A stretch of DNA of 64,000 nucleotides from positions 1 to 64,000 of the forward strand of contig JAFWJH010000003.1 of the NCBI GenBank assembly GCA_017511645.1. The letters run 5' to 3'. Below are positions 1 to 8,615 of this stretch, piece by piece. Below the pieces are notes generated by a model, which saw only the letters and a program-made list of their open reading frames with translations, was not told the origin of the DNA and made no database searches. Position 1 is the stretch's first letter, and each line of letters starts with the position of its first letter. The translations under genes and the position numbers were made by a program. Source of the DNA: Candidatus Saccharimonadota bacterium (GTDB taxonomy: Bacteria; Patescibacteriota; Saccharimonadia; Saccharimonadales; Saccharimonadaceae).

Positions 1-52
1 ATCTATGACGGTGAGAAACATGCTGGGCTTTGGAAAGCCGAATAAAAAGTAA
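1..52 (+). CDS. 3' end of an upstream gene (partial, unidentified)
   Basis: Two forward frames stay open from the window edge: one ends at TAA 43-45 and one at TAA 50-52. The second gives a lysine-rich tail (GFGKPNKK), which looks like a plausible protein C-terminus. Too little is present to choose the frame or name the product. The bases 53-113 that follow show nothing recognisable. Confidence 0.3.
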   Translation, partial: SMTVRNMLGFGKPNKK

Positions 53-113
53 TTTTTACAACATTTTATATGTGACCGGTGTTTTTTAGGTGGAAAACTT
101 TGTTGGAGAAATC

Positions 114-140
114 TTGACTTTATTCTGCTCACGATATAAT
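114..140 (+). promoter_or_regulatory. Sigma70-type promoter of the dnaX operon
   Basis: TTGACT (114-119) and TATAAT (135-140) are separated by 15 bp, slightly short of the optimum. The predicted transcript starts near 147 and reads into the gene at 178 and then dnaX and dnaB. Confidence 0.7.
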
Positions 141-177
141 AGAATATTAATACTATGTTTAGACAGGATGCGAGGTG

Positions 178-696
178 ATGTCTGAAATATCAGAAAAACA
201 AATAAAAAGACTCAGGAGTTTACTTAGCGAAGCTGAAACTAATTTGTCGGCCGCGAAAGAACTATTGATTTCTATTATCGGTGACGGCGAAACGATTTCG
301 GCGCCACGCGAGACGATTGTGTCAAGCCCTGAAGGTAAGATTATTGAAGGGATTTTTGATGGGCAAATCATGATTGGACCCGATGGCAAGAATTATCCAG
401 TGCCAGCCAACTATGCTTCGAAGTCGAAACTAGTCGAGGGCGATATCATGAAACTCACCATCACAGAAGACGGTAAATTCCTCTACAAGCAGATTGGCCC
501 AGTAGAGCGTAAGACCGTAATCGGCACTTTGATTCGGCACGATGACAAATATTTTGTAGAAGTAGCTGGTAAAGAATATCAGATACTCTATGCTTCGGTG
601 ACTTATTTCCACTTGCGCGAAGGGGCGCAAGTCTCAGTAGTAATTCCAGCCAATAATGAAGAGGCTACTTGGGCGGCCGTAGAAGCGGCGCTCTAA
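178..696 (+). CDS. Conserved CPR-type protein of unknown function
   Basis: A 172-residue protein. Residues 1-35 form a probable charged coiled coil (KQIKRLRSLLSEAE), then comes a beta-rich segment with GQIMIGPDGKNYPVPANYA and KLVEGDIMKLTI, and a second small beta domain. I recognise this arrangement from CPR genomes, where it is sometimes mislabelled ribosomal protein L7/L12, but I know no function. No signal peptide or membrane segment. ATG at 178 is preferred over the in-frame GTG at 175 because GCGAGG lies just upstream, though the spacing is short either way. The stop codon overlaps the dnaX ATG by one base, so the two are likely translationally coupled and the protein may act near the replisome; that role is inference from position only. 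Confidence 0.75.
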   Translation: MSEISEKQIKRLRSLLSEAETNLSAAKELLISIIGDGETISAPRETIVSSPEGKIIEGIFDGQIMIGPDGKNYPVPANYASKSKLVEGDIMKLTITEDGKFLYKQIGPVERKTVIGTLIRHDDKYFVEVAGKEYQILYASVTYFHLREGAQVSVVIPANNEEATWAAVEAAL

Positions 697-2138
697 TGTC
701 GAAGGCCTTATATCGCAAGTATCGGCCAATCTGCCTAGACAACGTGGTGGGGCAACCGCAGGTAACCGAGCCATTATCTAACTCATTAAAACAGGGAAAA
801 GTAAACCACGCGTATCTTTTTATTGGTCCACGCGGTACCGGCAAAACTTCAGTAGCAAGAATCTTTGCACACGAAGTAAATGGTTTTAAATATGAAGTCG
901 AAGACGACTATGTAGATATTGTCGAGATTGATGGTGCAAGTAATCGCGGGATCGATAATATTAGGGAACTGCGTGAAAAGGCCGCAATCGCGCCGACGAG
1001 TGGCAAATATAAAATATACATTATAGACGAAGTTCATATGCTAACCAAAGAAGCGTTTAACGCTCTACTTAAAACTCTGGAAGAGCCACCAAAACACGTG
1101 ATATTTATTATGGCAACGACAGATGCTTATAAGGTACCGGTTACAATTACCTCGCGAGCGCAGACTTATACGTTTAAATTAGCTGATGCAAAGATAATGA
1201 CAGATTTTTTGCGCAAAGTTGCTGACGAAGAAAAAATCAAGATCGAAGACGAGGCGCTAAAAATCATAGTGCGGCGAGGTGGGGGGTCGTTTAGAGACTC
1301 GTTATCATTGCTCGATCAGATTTCGACTTTGTCTGATGCTGAGATCACTAAGGAACTCGTGATTTCTGCAATGGGGTTACCAGAAGATGAAAAGATTTTA
1401 AATCTACTAGATAATTACGCTATGGGAGATTTAGATAAGATATCTGCGGCGCTAAAAGATTTACTATCTGCTGGAGTAAAGCCGGAAACTATTGCAGAAG
1501 AATTAATTGAAAGAATTATAGCCGAGCCTAAGCAAGAGTTTTTGTCGCTGCTGGCAAAACTACCTGATGTAAAAGCACCCTTTGCGGAAGCAAAACTTTT
1601 GGTCGCCCTTGTTAGTGGGCGGGTCCTGCCCGAACATCCTTTTTCCAGGCGAACTTTCTCGTCTTCGACTTCATACACTGGGTCGCAGACAGAACCGCCT
1701 GCTCCGCAGGCGAACCTGTCTGGACCGTCAAGAATATACGTCTCAGAGCGAGAAAATCAAAAAATGCCCTTGAAAAAGGACATTTCGGACACCCGCCCGG
1801 CACAAACTACGCAAAATATAGCTTTCGACTGGAATAGTTTTGTCAACAAAGTCCAAAGCCTAAACGATGCGGTTTATTTGCAGCTAATGAAAACTTCGCA
1901 CGAACTGATGGGCAATACTCTGCATATTTATCCGGAGAAAAAAATCGTCAAAACTATTTTATCGCGAGATAACAACAAACGAATTTTGAGCGAAGCGGCT
2001 GAAGGTGTAAAAATTGAAATTCATGAAATAGATGAAAAACCAACCACCCACACAAAAGACGAAATGCTATCTAAAATATCTGATATAATGGGAGGAGAGG
2101 TACGAAATGATACAGGAGGAAACCCGTTCGAAGAATAA
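696..2138 (+). CDS. dnaX: DNA polymerase III subunit gamma/tau (clamp loader ATPase)
   Basis: AAA+ ATPase that loads the sliding clamp. The first ~220 residues match DnaX: Walker A GPRGTGKTS (about residue 38), Walker B IIDEVHML, sensor 1 MATTDAYKVP, and SRAQ. The zinc module that normally sits between Walker A and the VEIDGAS strand, with four cysteines, is replaced by a short cysteine-free stretch (VNGFKYEVEDDY). A Pro/Ser-rich linker of about 100 residues (roughly 310-405) follows and contains a DNA palindrome at 1686-1722. The C-terminal ~80 residues probably form the tau-like partner-binding domain and end in NPFEE. ATG 696 is chosen over upstream starts because the family N-terminus is MSKALYRKYRP. 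The gene overlaps dnaB by 32 bp. Confidence 0.95.
   Translation: MSKALYRKYRPICLDNVVGQPQVTEPLSNSLKQGKVNHAYLFIGPRGTGKTSVARIFAHEVNGFKYEVEDDYVDIVEIDGASNRGIDNIRELREKAAIAPTSGKYKIYIIDEVHMLTKEAFNALLKTLEEPPKHVIFIMATTDAYKVPVTITSRAQTYTFKLADAKIMTDFLRKVADEEKIKIEDEALKIIVRRGGGSFRDSLSLLDQISTLSDAEITKELVISAMGLPEDEKILNLLDNYAMGDLDKISAALKDLLSAGVKPETIAEELIERIIAEPKQEFLSLLAKLPDVKAPFAEAKLLVALVSGRVLPEHPFSRRTFSSSTSYTGSQTEPPAPQANLSGPSRIYVSERENQKMPLKKDISDTRPAQTTQNIAFDWNSFVNKVQSLNDAVYLQLMKTSHELMGNTLHIYPEKKIVKTILSRDNNKRILSEAAEGVKIEIHEIDEKPTTHTKDEMLSKISDIMGGEVRNDTGGNPFEE
1686..1722. repeat. Palindromic element inside the dnaX linker
   Basis: CAGACAG (1686-1692) pairs with CTGTCTG (1716-1722), and CGCCTGC (1696-1702) with GCAGGCG (1706-1712). 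A symmetric AAC/AAC bulge separates the two 7-bp arms and the loop is TCC. It is read in frame through a poorly conserved linker. It could be a mobile palindrome tolerated in a flexible region. Confidence 0.6.
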
Positions 2139-3474
2139 TGGTGGCCGCGTGCCGCCGCAGGATATCGTAGCCGAGAAGTCTCTGCTCGGGGCTTTGATGA
2201 TTTCTAATGATGTTTTGCCTGAAGTGCTAACGATTTTGCGCCCACGTGATTTTTATGAAGATCGGCACAAAACTATTTTTCAGGCGATGCTAGATTTATA
2301 TGACAAGCATCAGCCGGTAGATTTACTTACTCTTACATCGGAGCTGAAGTCAAAAAAGAAATTAAAAGAAATTGGTGGAGCACCCTATTTAACGGAATTA
2401 TCTAACTTTGTGCCAGCGGCATCACACGCCAAAGCTTATGCTGACATTATCGAAAAAGCCTCAGTTAGGCGGCGGCTAATTAAGGCTGGCACCGAGATCG
2501 CCAATAAGGCTTATGAAGACGACGCCAATGCTGATAATTTGATTGGCGAGGCCGAACGTGAACTATTTGAGGTGTCAGATAAAATTATCAAGAGTGATTA
2601 TGTACCGATGGAGGAATTGCTCGCGGATGCGTTTGACCGGATCGAAGAGCTCCACAAGAACAAGGGGGCTTTGCGCGGGTTAAAGACTGGATTTCGCGAC
2701 TTAGACAAGAAAACCGCTGGGTTTCAAAAGGGTGACCTAATTATCATCGGGGCTCGCCCAGCAATGGGTAAAACTACTTTTGCGCAAAACTTGGCTTACA
2801 ATATTGCTAGTATTAATAAGAAAGGCGTGTTGTTTTTCTCGATGGAAATGGCAGCGAACGAAATTATCGATCGGATGATTTCGGATGTTTCTGGTGTAGA
2901 TAACTGGAAGATGCGTACTGGCAATTTGTCTGACGAGGAATTCTCACGAATTGGCGATGCGTTAGGCGAAATGGATGAGATCCCGATCTATATAGATGAT
3001 ACTAGCTCCATGACAATCGTAGAATTACGCAACAAGGCGCGCCGCGCCATGCACGACCACGATATTGGTATTGTAATTGTAGACTATTTGCAGCTAATCT
3101 CGGGTTCGGATCGCTACGCTGGCAACCGCGTACAGGAGGTGACAGAAATCTCGCGTGGCCTAAAGATTTTGGCACGCGAACTAGAGATTCCAGTAATTGC
3201 CCTAGCGCAACTATCGCGCAACGTAACTGGGCGAGAAGATCCGCGCCCAGTGTTATCTGACCTACGTGAATCAGGTTCGATTGAGCAGGATGCCGACCTT
3301 GTAATGTTCCTCCACCGGCCAGATTATTACAAACAAAATGATGACAATTACGAAGAAACTCATATTACTGAGCTCTTAGTGGCAAAACACCGGCATGGTG
3401 CGGTGGGTAAAATTGAACTTTACTTCCACCCAGAACTTTTGCGTTTTATGTCGCTCGACAAGACTAGGGAATAG
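2107..3474 (+). CDS. dnaB: Replicative DNA helicase DnaB
   Basis: Hexameric 5'-3' helicase that unwinds DNA at the fork. Of 455 residues, about 15-170 form the DnaB N-terminal domain (EKSLLGALM, LVDLLTL-like helices) and ~185-450 the RecA-like domain. Visible motifs are Walker A GARPAMGKTTF, the Walker B strand IVIVDYLQLI, and SDLRESGSIEQDADLVMFLHR. No intein is present, and the length is normal for the family. A strong GGAGGAGAGG ribosome site at 2091-2100 sets the ATG at 2107 even though dnaX continues to 2138. The dnaX-dnaB overlap puts clamp loader and helicase in one transcript. Confidence 0.97.
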   Translation: MIQEETRSKNNGGRVPPQDIVAEKSLLGALMISNDVLPEVLTILRPRDFYEDRHKTIFQAMLDLYDKHQPVDLLTLTSELKSKKKLKEIGGAPYLTELSNFVPAASHAKAYADIIEKASVRRRLIKAGTEIANKAYEDDANADNLIGEAERELFEVSDKIIKSDYVPMEELLADAFDRIEELHKNKGALRGLKTGFRDLDKKTAGFQKGDLIIIGARPAMGKTTFAQNLAYNIASINKKGVLFFSMEMAANEIIDRMISDVSGVDNWKMRTGNLSDEEFSRIGDALGEMDEIPIYIDDTSSMTIVELRNKARRAMHDHDIGIVIVDYLQLISGSDRYAGNRVQEVTEISRGLKILARELEIPVIALAQLSRNVTGREDPRPVLSDLRESGSIEQDADLVMFLHRPDYYKQNDDNYEETHITELLVAKHRHGAVGKIELYFHPELLRFMSLDKTRE

Positions 3475-3501
3475 TTTATTCTTATGTTTATATAAATATG
3501 G

Positions 3502-3507
3502 TATAAT
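3502..3507 (+). promoter_or_regulatory. -10 box of a leaderless transcript (TATGGTATAAT context)
   Basis: TATAAT at 3502-3507 is followed by 6 bases and then the GTG start at 3514, so the predicted transcription start coincides with the start codon. No ribosome binding site can fit. This is one of about 19 such arrangements in the window. Confidence 0.6.
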
Positions 3508-3513
3508 GTTTAT

Positions 3514-4959
3514 GTGAAGAAAATTACGATTTCTAAACTTTTTTTGTACCGGTATCGGTTTATTATTGGGTATGTAATACTTGGTGCATTTTTTATCGCC
3601 CTACTTTTCGTACTGCCGACCTTTGCGCAAAATGGCTTATCCGAGGCTGAAATTAATTCCGCAACCAACTCGTATTATCTTGGTAAAAGTGGGATTTTAA
3701 ATGGTGATTTAGTAGACTTACCCTACCGATTGCTACAAAAATTATCTATTACGGTATTCGGACTTTCGGCTTACGCAATTAAATTGCCTAGCGTAATTAT
3801 GGGCTTACTGTTAGGGCTACTGCTGATTTTGCTGCTGAACCGTTGGTTTAAAAGCAACGTGTCACTTTTGGCATCATGTCTAATCGTGTTATCTACGCCA
3901 TTTCTATTTTTGGCTGGGAGCGGCACGCCACTAATTATGTTGGTATTTTGGCCAACTTTGCTACTTTGGTTGGGATCAAAGATACAAGGCGAGAAGCGCC
4001 CACGCCCAGCATATTGTTTCTTGTTTGCAATAGCGATGCTTTTGTCGATCTTTACACCATATATGATATATTTCGCGGTGTTTTGTGTGTTATTTGTGCT
4101 GGCGCAACCACATCTACGTTTTGTGATTAAAGATTTACCCAAGTTACCTCTTATGATGGTGATTTTGATAATGCTAGCTGGGTTTACTGTGCTTGGCGTT
4201 AGTATCTTTCATAACCCAGCAACTATTATGAAATTATTATTTAGCGAAGATTTTCACGTGGGACAGTTCTTTAGCAATATCGCAGCGGGGCTAGCGCCGG
4301 TATTTTCGTGGCATAATAGTTTGGAAAGTGTATTCTTGTCACCGCTAATTAGTCTGCCAACCTTTGCGTTAGCACTAATCGGGCTATTTTCTACCACTAA
4401 AGGGTTCTTCGCATCACGCAACTCGATTGCGTCAATCCTATTAGTATTTTGCTTAATTATAACTGGGTTTAACCCAGACGCGATTGTGTTCTTTATCTTG
4501 CCGTTTTCGATATTAGTGGCGCACGGGCTAAAATATTTACTCGAAAAATGGTACGGACTTTTTCCAGAAAACCCATATGCTAGAATCTCGGCTTTACTGC
4601 CACTTACAATATTATTCGGTTTTATGATCATTCCAGGGCTTCTACAATATATATATGGTTATCGCTATAATCCTAATATCGCAAATGAGTTTAGCGATAA
4701 ACTTGAAGTAATTAGAGAAAATTTAAATGATGAATATCTACTGGTGTTTGAAGATTATGATTTTTATAAAATACTTGAAAATAAAACCGATATCAAGATT
4801 ATAGATAATATAGAAAATGCAAATAAATTGGCGGTGCTAGGTAAATTAGAAGAAGTGCCAGATGGCTATAAACTAGACCGAATAATCACTTCCCCAATGC
4901 GCGACAATTCTGATATAATATACCTATACACATATACTGAAAAAGTGGAAGGAGAATAA
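3514..4959 (+). CDS. Polytopic membrane protein, GT-C (PMT/ArnT-like) glycosyltransferase candidate
   Basis: A 481-residue protein with about ten hydrophobic segments up to residue ~390 and a soluble C-terminal domain of ~90 residues. After the first membrane segment comes an acidic loop (SEAEINSATNSYYL) and then FGLSAYAIKLPSVIMGLLLG. That order resembles the DE-motif loop and second helix of GT39/ArnT-type lipid-linked sugar transferases, which would transfer sugars to proteins or lipids outside the membrane. The identification rests on topology and these motifs, not on clear catalytic residues. It starts with GTG directly behind a -10 box (leaderless). It ends one base before the ebfC ATG, so it probably heads the ebfC-recR transcript. 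Confidence 0.6.
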   Translation: MKKITISKLFLYRYRFIIGYVILGAFFIALLFVLPTFAQNGLSEAEINSATNSYYLGKSGILNGDLVDLPYRLLQKLSITVFGLSAYAIKLPSVIMGLLLGLLLILLLNRWFKSNVSLLASCLIVLSTPFLFLAGSGTPLIMLVFWPTLLLWLGSKIQGEKRPRPAYCFLFAIAMLLSIFTPYMIYFAVFCVLFVLAQPHLRFVIKDLPKLPLMMVILIMLAGFTVLGVSIFHNPATIMKLLFSEDFHVGQFFSNIAAGLAPVFSWHNSLESVFLSPLISLPTFALALIGLFSTTKGFFASRNSIASILLVFCLIITGFNPDAIVFFILPFSILVAHGLKYLLEKWYGLFPENPYARISALLPLTILFGFMIIPGLLQYIYGYRYNPNIANEFSDKLEVIRENLNDEYLLVFEDYDFYKILENKTDIKIIDNIENANKLAVLGKLEEVPDGYKLDRIITSPMRDNSDIIYLYTYTEKVEGE

Positions 4960-4960
4960 T

Positions 4961-5263
4961 ATGGGCCAAACGATGGATCAAATGAAATTGCTAAACCAGC
5001 TACGCAAAGCTCAAAAAGAGCTGAAAAACGAAATTGTAGAAGTAGAAGCCGATGATGGCGCAGTGGTAGTGCAAATCAATGGTGAATTAAAAGTCAAAAA
5101 AGTAAAGATCGACCCAGAGAAAGTAGACTTTGATGATATCCACGAGCTCGAACGTTGGATAGAGAATTGTATGCGCGACGGTTTTGCTAAGGCACAAGAA
5201 ATTGCTACTGACAAAATGAAACCATTAATGGGTGGACTTGGCAATCTCGGGCTTGGGATGTAA
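4961..5263 (+). CDS. ebfC: YbaB/EbfC-family nucleoid-associated protein
   Basis: Small dimeric DNA-binding protein of 100 residues, the normal family size. The N-terminal helix (MKLLNQLRKAQKELKNE) is followed by a strand-rich core (VVVQINGELKVKKVKIDPE) and a second helix, ending in the Gly/Met-rich tail LMGGLGNLGLGM typical of the family. A GGAAGGAGAA site at 4946-4955 supports the start. The conserved dnaX-ebfC-recR neighbourhood of bacteria is kept here, with dnaB and one membrane gene inserted. Confidence 0.9.
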   Translation: MGQTMDQMKLLNQLRKAQKELKNEIVEVEADDGAVVVQINGELKVKKVKIDPEKVDFDDIHELERWIENCMRDGFAKAQEIATDKMKPLMGGLGNLGLGM

Positions 5264-5869
5264 ATGCTGCCGCAGGCCCTAGAAAACGTAATTGAAGCGC
5301 TGGGAATGTTGCCCGGAGTTGGTCCGCGTACAGCAGAGAGATATGCATATTATCTTTTTAAAACTAGCCCAAAGGTAGCGGAAAATATCGCAGATTCATT
5401 GGATAATCTACATAAGGGAGTCAAATTTTGTCCGGTGACTTTTGCATTGATTAATGCAGATGAGGAAATGTCGCCACTATACACCGACCCAGAGCGCGAT
5501 AAGACTACGGTGCTAGTAGTAGAAGAACCGCTAGATATTTACGCCATAGAGCAAACTCGTGGTTATAAAGGTACTTATCACGTACTAGGTGGCGCTGTGT
5601 CGCCGATTGACGGCATCACGCCAGATCAGTTACATATTCAAGAATTAATTAGACGGGTGAAAGACGATAATGTTTCCGAAATTATCATCGCAACCAATCC
5701 ATCAGTAGAGGGTGAATCTACTGCGCTTCTAATCGAAAAAATGCTACACGAGAAAAACCCAGATCTCAAACTTACGCGATTAGCGCGCGGGTTGCCGCTA
5801 GGCGTAGATTTGTCTTATGCCGACCAAATTACGCTAAGCGCAGCCTTAGAGAATAGAACTAAATTATAG
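5264..5869 (+). CDS. recR: Recombination mediator RecR with degenerate zinc finger
   Basis: RecR helps load RecA at gaps together with RecO/RecF. The helix-hairpin-helix (ALGMLPGVGPRTAERYAYYL) is intact, and the Toprim part reads VLVVEEPLDIYAIEQT with HVLGGAVSPIDGI. The zinc finger between them normally has four cysteines; here only one remains (GVKFCPVT), and the following region (ADEEMSPLYTDPERD) has none. Length (201) is otherwise normal. ATG 5264 directly follows the ebfC stop codon. The gene overlaps the convergent acyl-CoA ligase gene by 6 bp. Confidence 0.93.
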   Translation: MLPQALENVIEALGMLPGVGPRTAERYAYYLFKTSPKVAENIADSLDNLHKGVKFCPVTFALINADEEMSPLYTDPERDKTTVLVVEEPLDIYAIEQTRGYKGTYHVLGGAVSPIDGITPDQLHIQELIRRVKDDNVSEIIIATNPSVEGESTALLIEKMLHEKNPDLKLTRLARGLPLGVDLSYADQITLSAALENRTKL

Positions 5870-7597
5870 CTGCTCTAACGCCCTGAAGTCTACTTTAGCT
5901 AACTTAGTTTTTGGTAAAGCATCAATAAAGCGGATTTCGCGTGGAGCCTCGTATTTAGCGAGATATTGTTTATAAATCGCAGTGAGCTCTTTTTTGACAG
6001 CACGCTCAGAAATATCTTTTTTTGGCACTACAAATACAACAACTTTTTCGCCACGTACTTTATCTTCGCGACCCACTACGGCACAGGCTTCAACTTTTTT
6101 ACACTTCAAGGTTACCTCTTCAATGTTTGCTGGATAGATATTGTAGCCATTTGAAATAATCATACGCTTGAGGCGCGAACGAAAATGAACCACACCATGC
6201 TGGTCGATGTAGCCAATGTCACCGGTGCGAAGATATTTTTTACCATTTAATGTTACGAAAACTTTTCTAGTTTCTTCGGGGTTATTTAGATAGCCCTTCA
6301 TGACTGATAAGCCATTTACAATAATCTCGCCATCTTCACCAAGATTGACCTCTTTTTTAGTTTTGAGATCCAAAATACGTACGTCATTATCAGGAATAGG
6401 ATATCCTATGCCATCTGGGTCTTTTGCGACGCTGCGCGGTGAGAAAATAAAACCACCGGAAGCCTCGGTGAGGCCATAACCGTTCTCGATAATAGCCTTC
6501 GAGCCATGTTTTTTAAGAAAATCGTTAATTTTCTCTTTGTTTGACATGCTGATAACGTCCCCGCCAGACACTACGCCCTTGATGCCTCTGAGTTCGTTTT
6601 TACCAAATTTAGTCTTGGTGAGGTATTCAAAGAAAGTTGGCACACCAACCAAAATATTTATTTTATATTTTTTGATATATTTACGAAGTTTTTTAGCATT
6701 AAGCTGCGGAATAAGGACAATACGGCAACCAAAATAAAGTGGCATATGCATGCAAACACCTAGACCAAAAGCGTGAAAATTAGGCAGAAAAGTTAAAAAA
6801 GTATGTTCGGGCTTAATCAGCTCCGGTACGAGATATTTAGCGCCTAACGCTTGAGCATTGAAATTTAAATTTGATAAAATGATGCCCTTAGGTTTGCCGG
6901 TAGTGCCACCAGAATACATAATAACAGCCGGATCAGTAGAATTGACTCTAGCGTGAGGGTTACCAATAAATTTGCTAGCTTTGGATAAGAATCGATCCCA
7001 AGTGATCACGTGTTGAGATTTTTTGATATGATTTTTACGCCCTTTAGTAAGTTTGTAAACTGCTCGCACGATGAGGGCCATTGAACGCGTAGCTGAGACT
7101 ACTACGACTTGCTCTACATCAGTATTTTTGATAATTGCTTCGACTTTGGGATAAGAAATATCGATACAGAGCATAATTCTAGAATGAGCTTGGTTGAGAT
7201 ATTCTTCAATTTCTTTTTCAGACGAAAGAGGATGAATCATGTTGGCTACAGCGCCAATCTCATTGATAGCATAAAACATATATACTTCTTCTGGGGTATT
7301 AGGCATACAGACAGTGATGTTCTCGCCTTTTTCGGCGCCAGCAGCTTTGAGCGCGGCAGCGACTTTGTTGATCTTTTTAATCATGTCTTTGTAAGTGATT
7401 TGAGTATCATAGTAATCTAACGCGACGTTGTGCGGCCACTTACAAGAAGCCTCGTAAACCGCATCATAGAGACCGCCGTCAAAATACTCAATGTTATGAG
7501 GCAACTTTTCGATGTAGCCGTATTTCGCACGCTCAATCCGCATATCAAGCTTGCGAATAGTGTTTTTTATTTTGTTATAAATATATTCTAAAGGCAT
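5864..7597 (-). CDS. ANL-superfamily acyl-CoA synthetase / AMP-dependent ligase
   Basis: 577 residues. The diagnostic ANL cores are present in order: A3 MYSGGTTGKPKGIILS (~225-240), A5 NGYGLTEASG (~370), A7 YLRTGDIGYID (~455), A8 RLKRMIISNGYNIYP (~475), and the A10 lysine in PKTKLAKVDFR (~565). It should adenylate a carboxylate and transfer it to CoA or another thiol; long-chain fatty acids are the likeliest substrate. The N-terminal 60 residues are basic. Gene order (pgsA and cdsA follow) suggests activation of scavenged host fatty acids for phospholipid use, which is inference. ATTATA at 7605-7610 (TATAAT on this strand) lies 7 nt before the ATG, so the transcript is probably leaderless. 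Confidence 0.88.
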   Translation of the reverse strand: MPLEYIYNKIKNTIRKLDMRIERAKYGYIEKLPHNIEYFDGGLYDAVYEASCKWPHNVALDYYDTQITYKDMIKKINKVAAALKAAGAEKGENITVCMPNTPEEVYMFYAINEIGAVANMIHPLSSEKEIEEYLNQAHSRIMLCIDISYPKVEAIIKNTDVEQVVVVSATRSMALIVRAVYKLTKGRKNHIKKSQHVITWDRFLSKASKFIGNPHARVNSTDPAVIMYSGGTTGKPKGIILSNLNFNAQALGAKYLVPELIKPEHTFLTFLPNFHAFGLGVCMHMPLYFGCRIVLIPQLNAKKLRKYIKKYKINILVGVPTFFEYLTKTKFGKNELRGIKGVVSGGDVISMSNKEKINDFLKKHGSKAIIENGYGLTEASGGFIFSPRSVAKDPDGIGYPIPDNDVRILDLKTKKEVNLGEDGEIIVNGLSVMKGYLNNPEETRKVFVTLNGKKYLRTGDIGYIDQHGVVHFRSRLKRMIISNGYNIYPANIEEVTLKCKKVEACAVVGREDKVRGEKVVVFVVPKKDISERAVKKELTAIYKQYLAKYEAPREIRFIDALPKTKLAKVDFRALEQL

Positions 7598-7635
7598 ACT
7601 ATATATTATACCTTATTTTATGGTAAAATAAACGT

Positions 7636-8067
7636 ATGAGTATTTTTAGTGCGGACAAAAAGTTTGAGAAGTTTGAGGATGTAACGCCTGAGATTTTGAA
7701 AAAAGAAAAGGTTAAACTATTACTGTGCGATTTAGATAATACACTAAGGCTACATTCTGAAAAAGAGCCAGCTGATGAGCTAGCAGAATGGGTTGAAGAT
7801 TGCCGCAAGGCTAAAGTTAAAATTGTCATAATATCTAATAATGGTCGTAAAAAGATGATGCAGAAGTTTTGTGAACCGCTAGGCGTGCCGTGCGTGTGGT
7901 GGGCGAGGAAACCGGTGAGCGTAAAACTTACTGAAACAATGGAAAAATATAATTTTAAACCATCAGAGACGGTGATGCTAGGTGATAAATGGTCAACAGA
8001 TGTGCTAGCAGCGAAGTTTGCTAAAGTGCGAGCTTGGAAAGTAGAACACCGAAGGAATATTGTATGA
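7636..8067 (+). CDS. YqeG-type HAD phosphatase, candidate phosphatidylglycerophosphatase
   Basis: 143-residue HAD subfamily IIIA protein. Motif I LLCDLDNTL, motif II IIISNNG and motif III MLGDKWSTDV are all visible. YqeG/PGP-type proteins of this size dephosphorylate phosphatidylglycerol phosphate or other small phosphates. The next gene, overlapping by 4 bp (ATGA), is pgsA, whose product PGP is exactly the expected substrate, so a PGP phosphatase role is well supported by context. A -10 box TAAAAT (7624-7629) lies 6 nt before the ATG, predicting a leaderless message. Confidence 0.8.
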   Translation: MSIFSADKKFEKFEDVTPEILKKEKVKLLLCDLDNTLRLHSEKEPADELAEWVEDCRKAKVKIVIISNNGRKKMMQKFCEPLGVPCVWWARKPVSVKLTETMEKYNFKPSETVMLGDKWSTDVLAAKFAKVRAWKVEHRRNIV

Positions 8068-8615
8068 AGAAAAATAAATTGACCGGACCGACTTATTTAA
8101 CCATTGCGAGAATGATTGTTGCGGTGGTGTTTATGGTCTTCGTGTTAATTCCTGCGACTTGGACAAGAATTGTAGCACTAATATTATTCGTAGCGGGGGC
8201 AATATCAGATTTAATAGACGGCAAATGGGCTCGCAAGCAAAAAATCGTTACTGACCTAGGCGCATTTTTGGACCCACTCGCCGATAAGATGCTGGTGAAC
8301 TTGGCGTTTTTAGCGCTAGTAGATATAGGTGCAGTGCCAGTTTGGGTATTTGCAATCATTTTAGTAAGAGATTTTGCGGTAGATGGCATGCGGATGATGG
8401 CTGCGCGCGACGGCGTCACGATCGCAGCTTCGCTTTACGGCAAACTAAAAACCACTCTACAATTAACCGCTTTGATTATTATTCAACTTAATTTAGTCGT
8501 CAATATTAATTTATTTACTATACTTGGTAATATCGCGCTCTATGTGGCACTAATTCTGACTGTATTTTCGGGCGCAGATTATTTAATTAAGGGTTGGAAA
8601 AAATTAATCAAGTAA
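8064..8615 (+). CDS. pgsA: CDP-diacylglycerol-glycerol-3-phosphate 3-phosphatidyltransferase
   Basis: Makes phosphatidylglycerol phosphate from CDP-diacylglycerol and glycerol-3-phosphate in the membrane. 183 residues with about five membrane helices. The CDP-alcohol phosphotransferase signature DGKWARKQKIVTDLGAFLDP continuing to LADK is complete (all four Asp of D-G-x2-A-R-x8-G-x3-D-x3-D). ATG 8064 is preferred over the in-frame start at 8034 because the protein then begins MKKNKLTGPTYLT, AAGGA lies upstream, and it forms an ATGA junction with the phosphatase gene. It ends head-on against cdsA with no gap. Confidence 0.93.
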   Translation: MKKNKLTGPTYLTIARMIVAVVFMVFVLIPATWTRIVALILFVAGAISDLIDGKWARKQKIVTDLGAFLDPLADKMLVNLAFLALVDIGAVPVWVFAIILVRDFAVDGMRMMAARDGVTIAASLYGKLKTTLQLTALIIIQLNLVVNINLFTILGNIALYVALILTVFSGADYLIKGWKKLIK

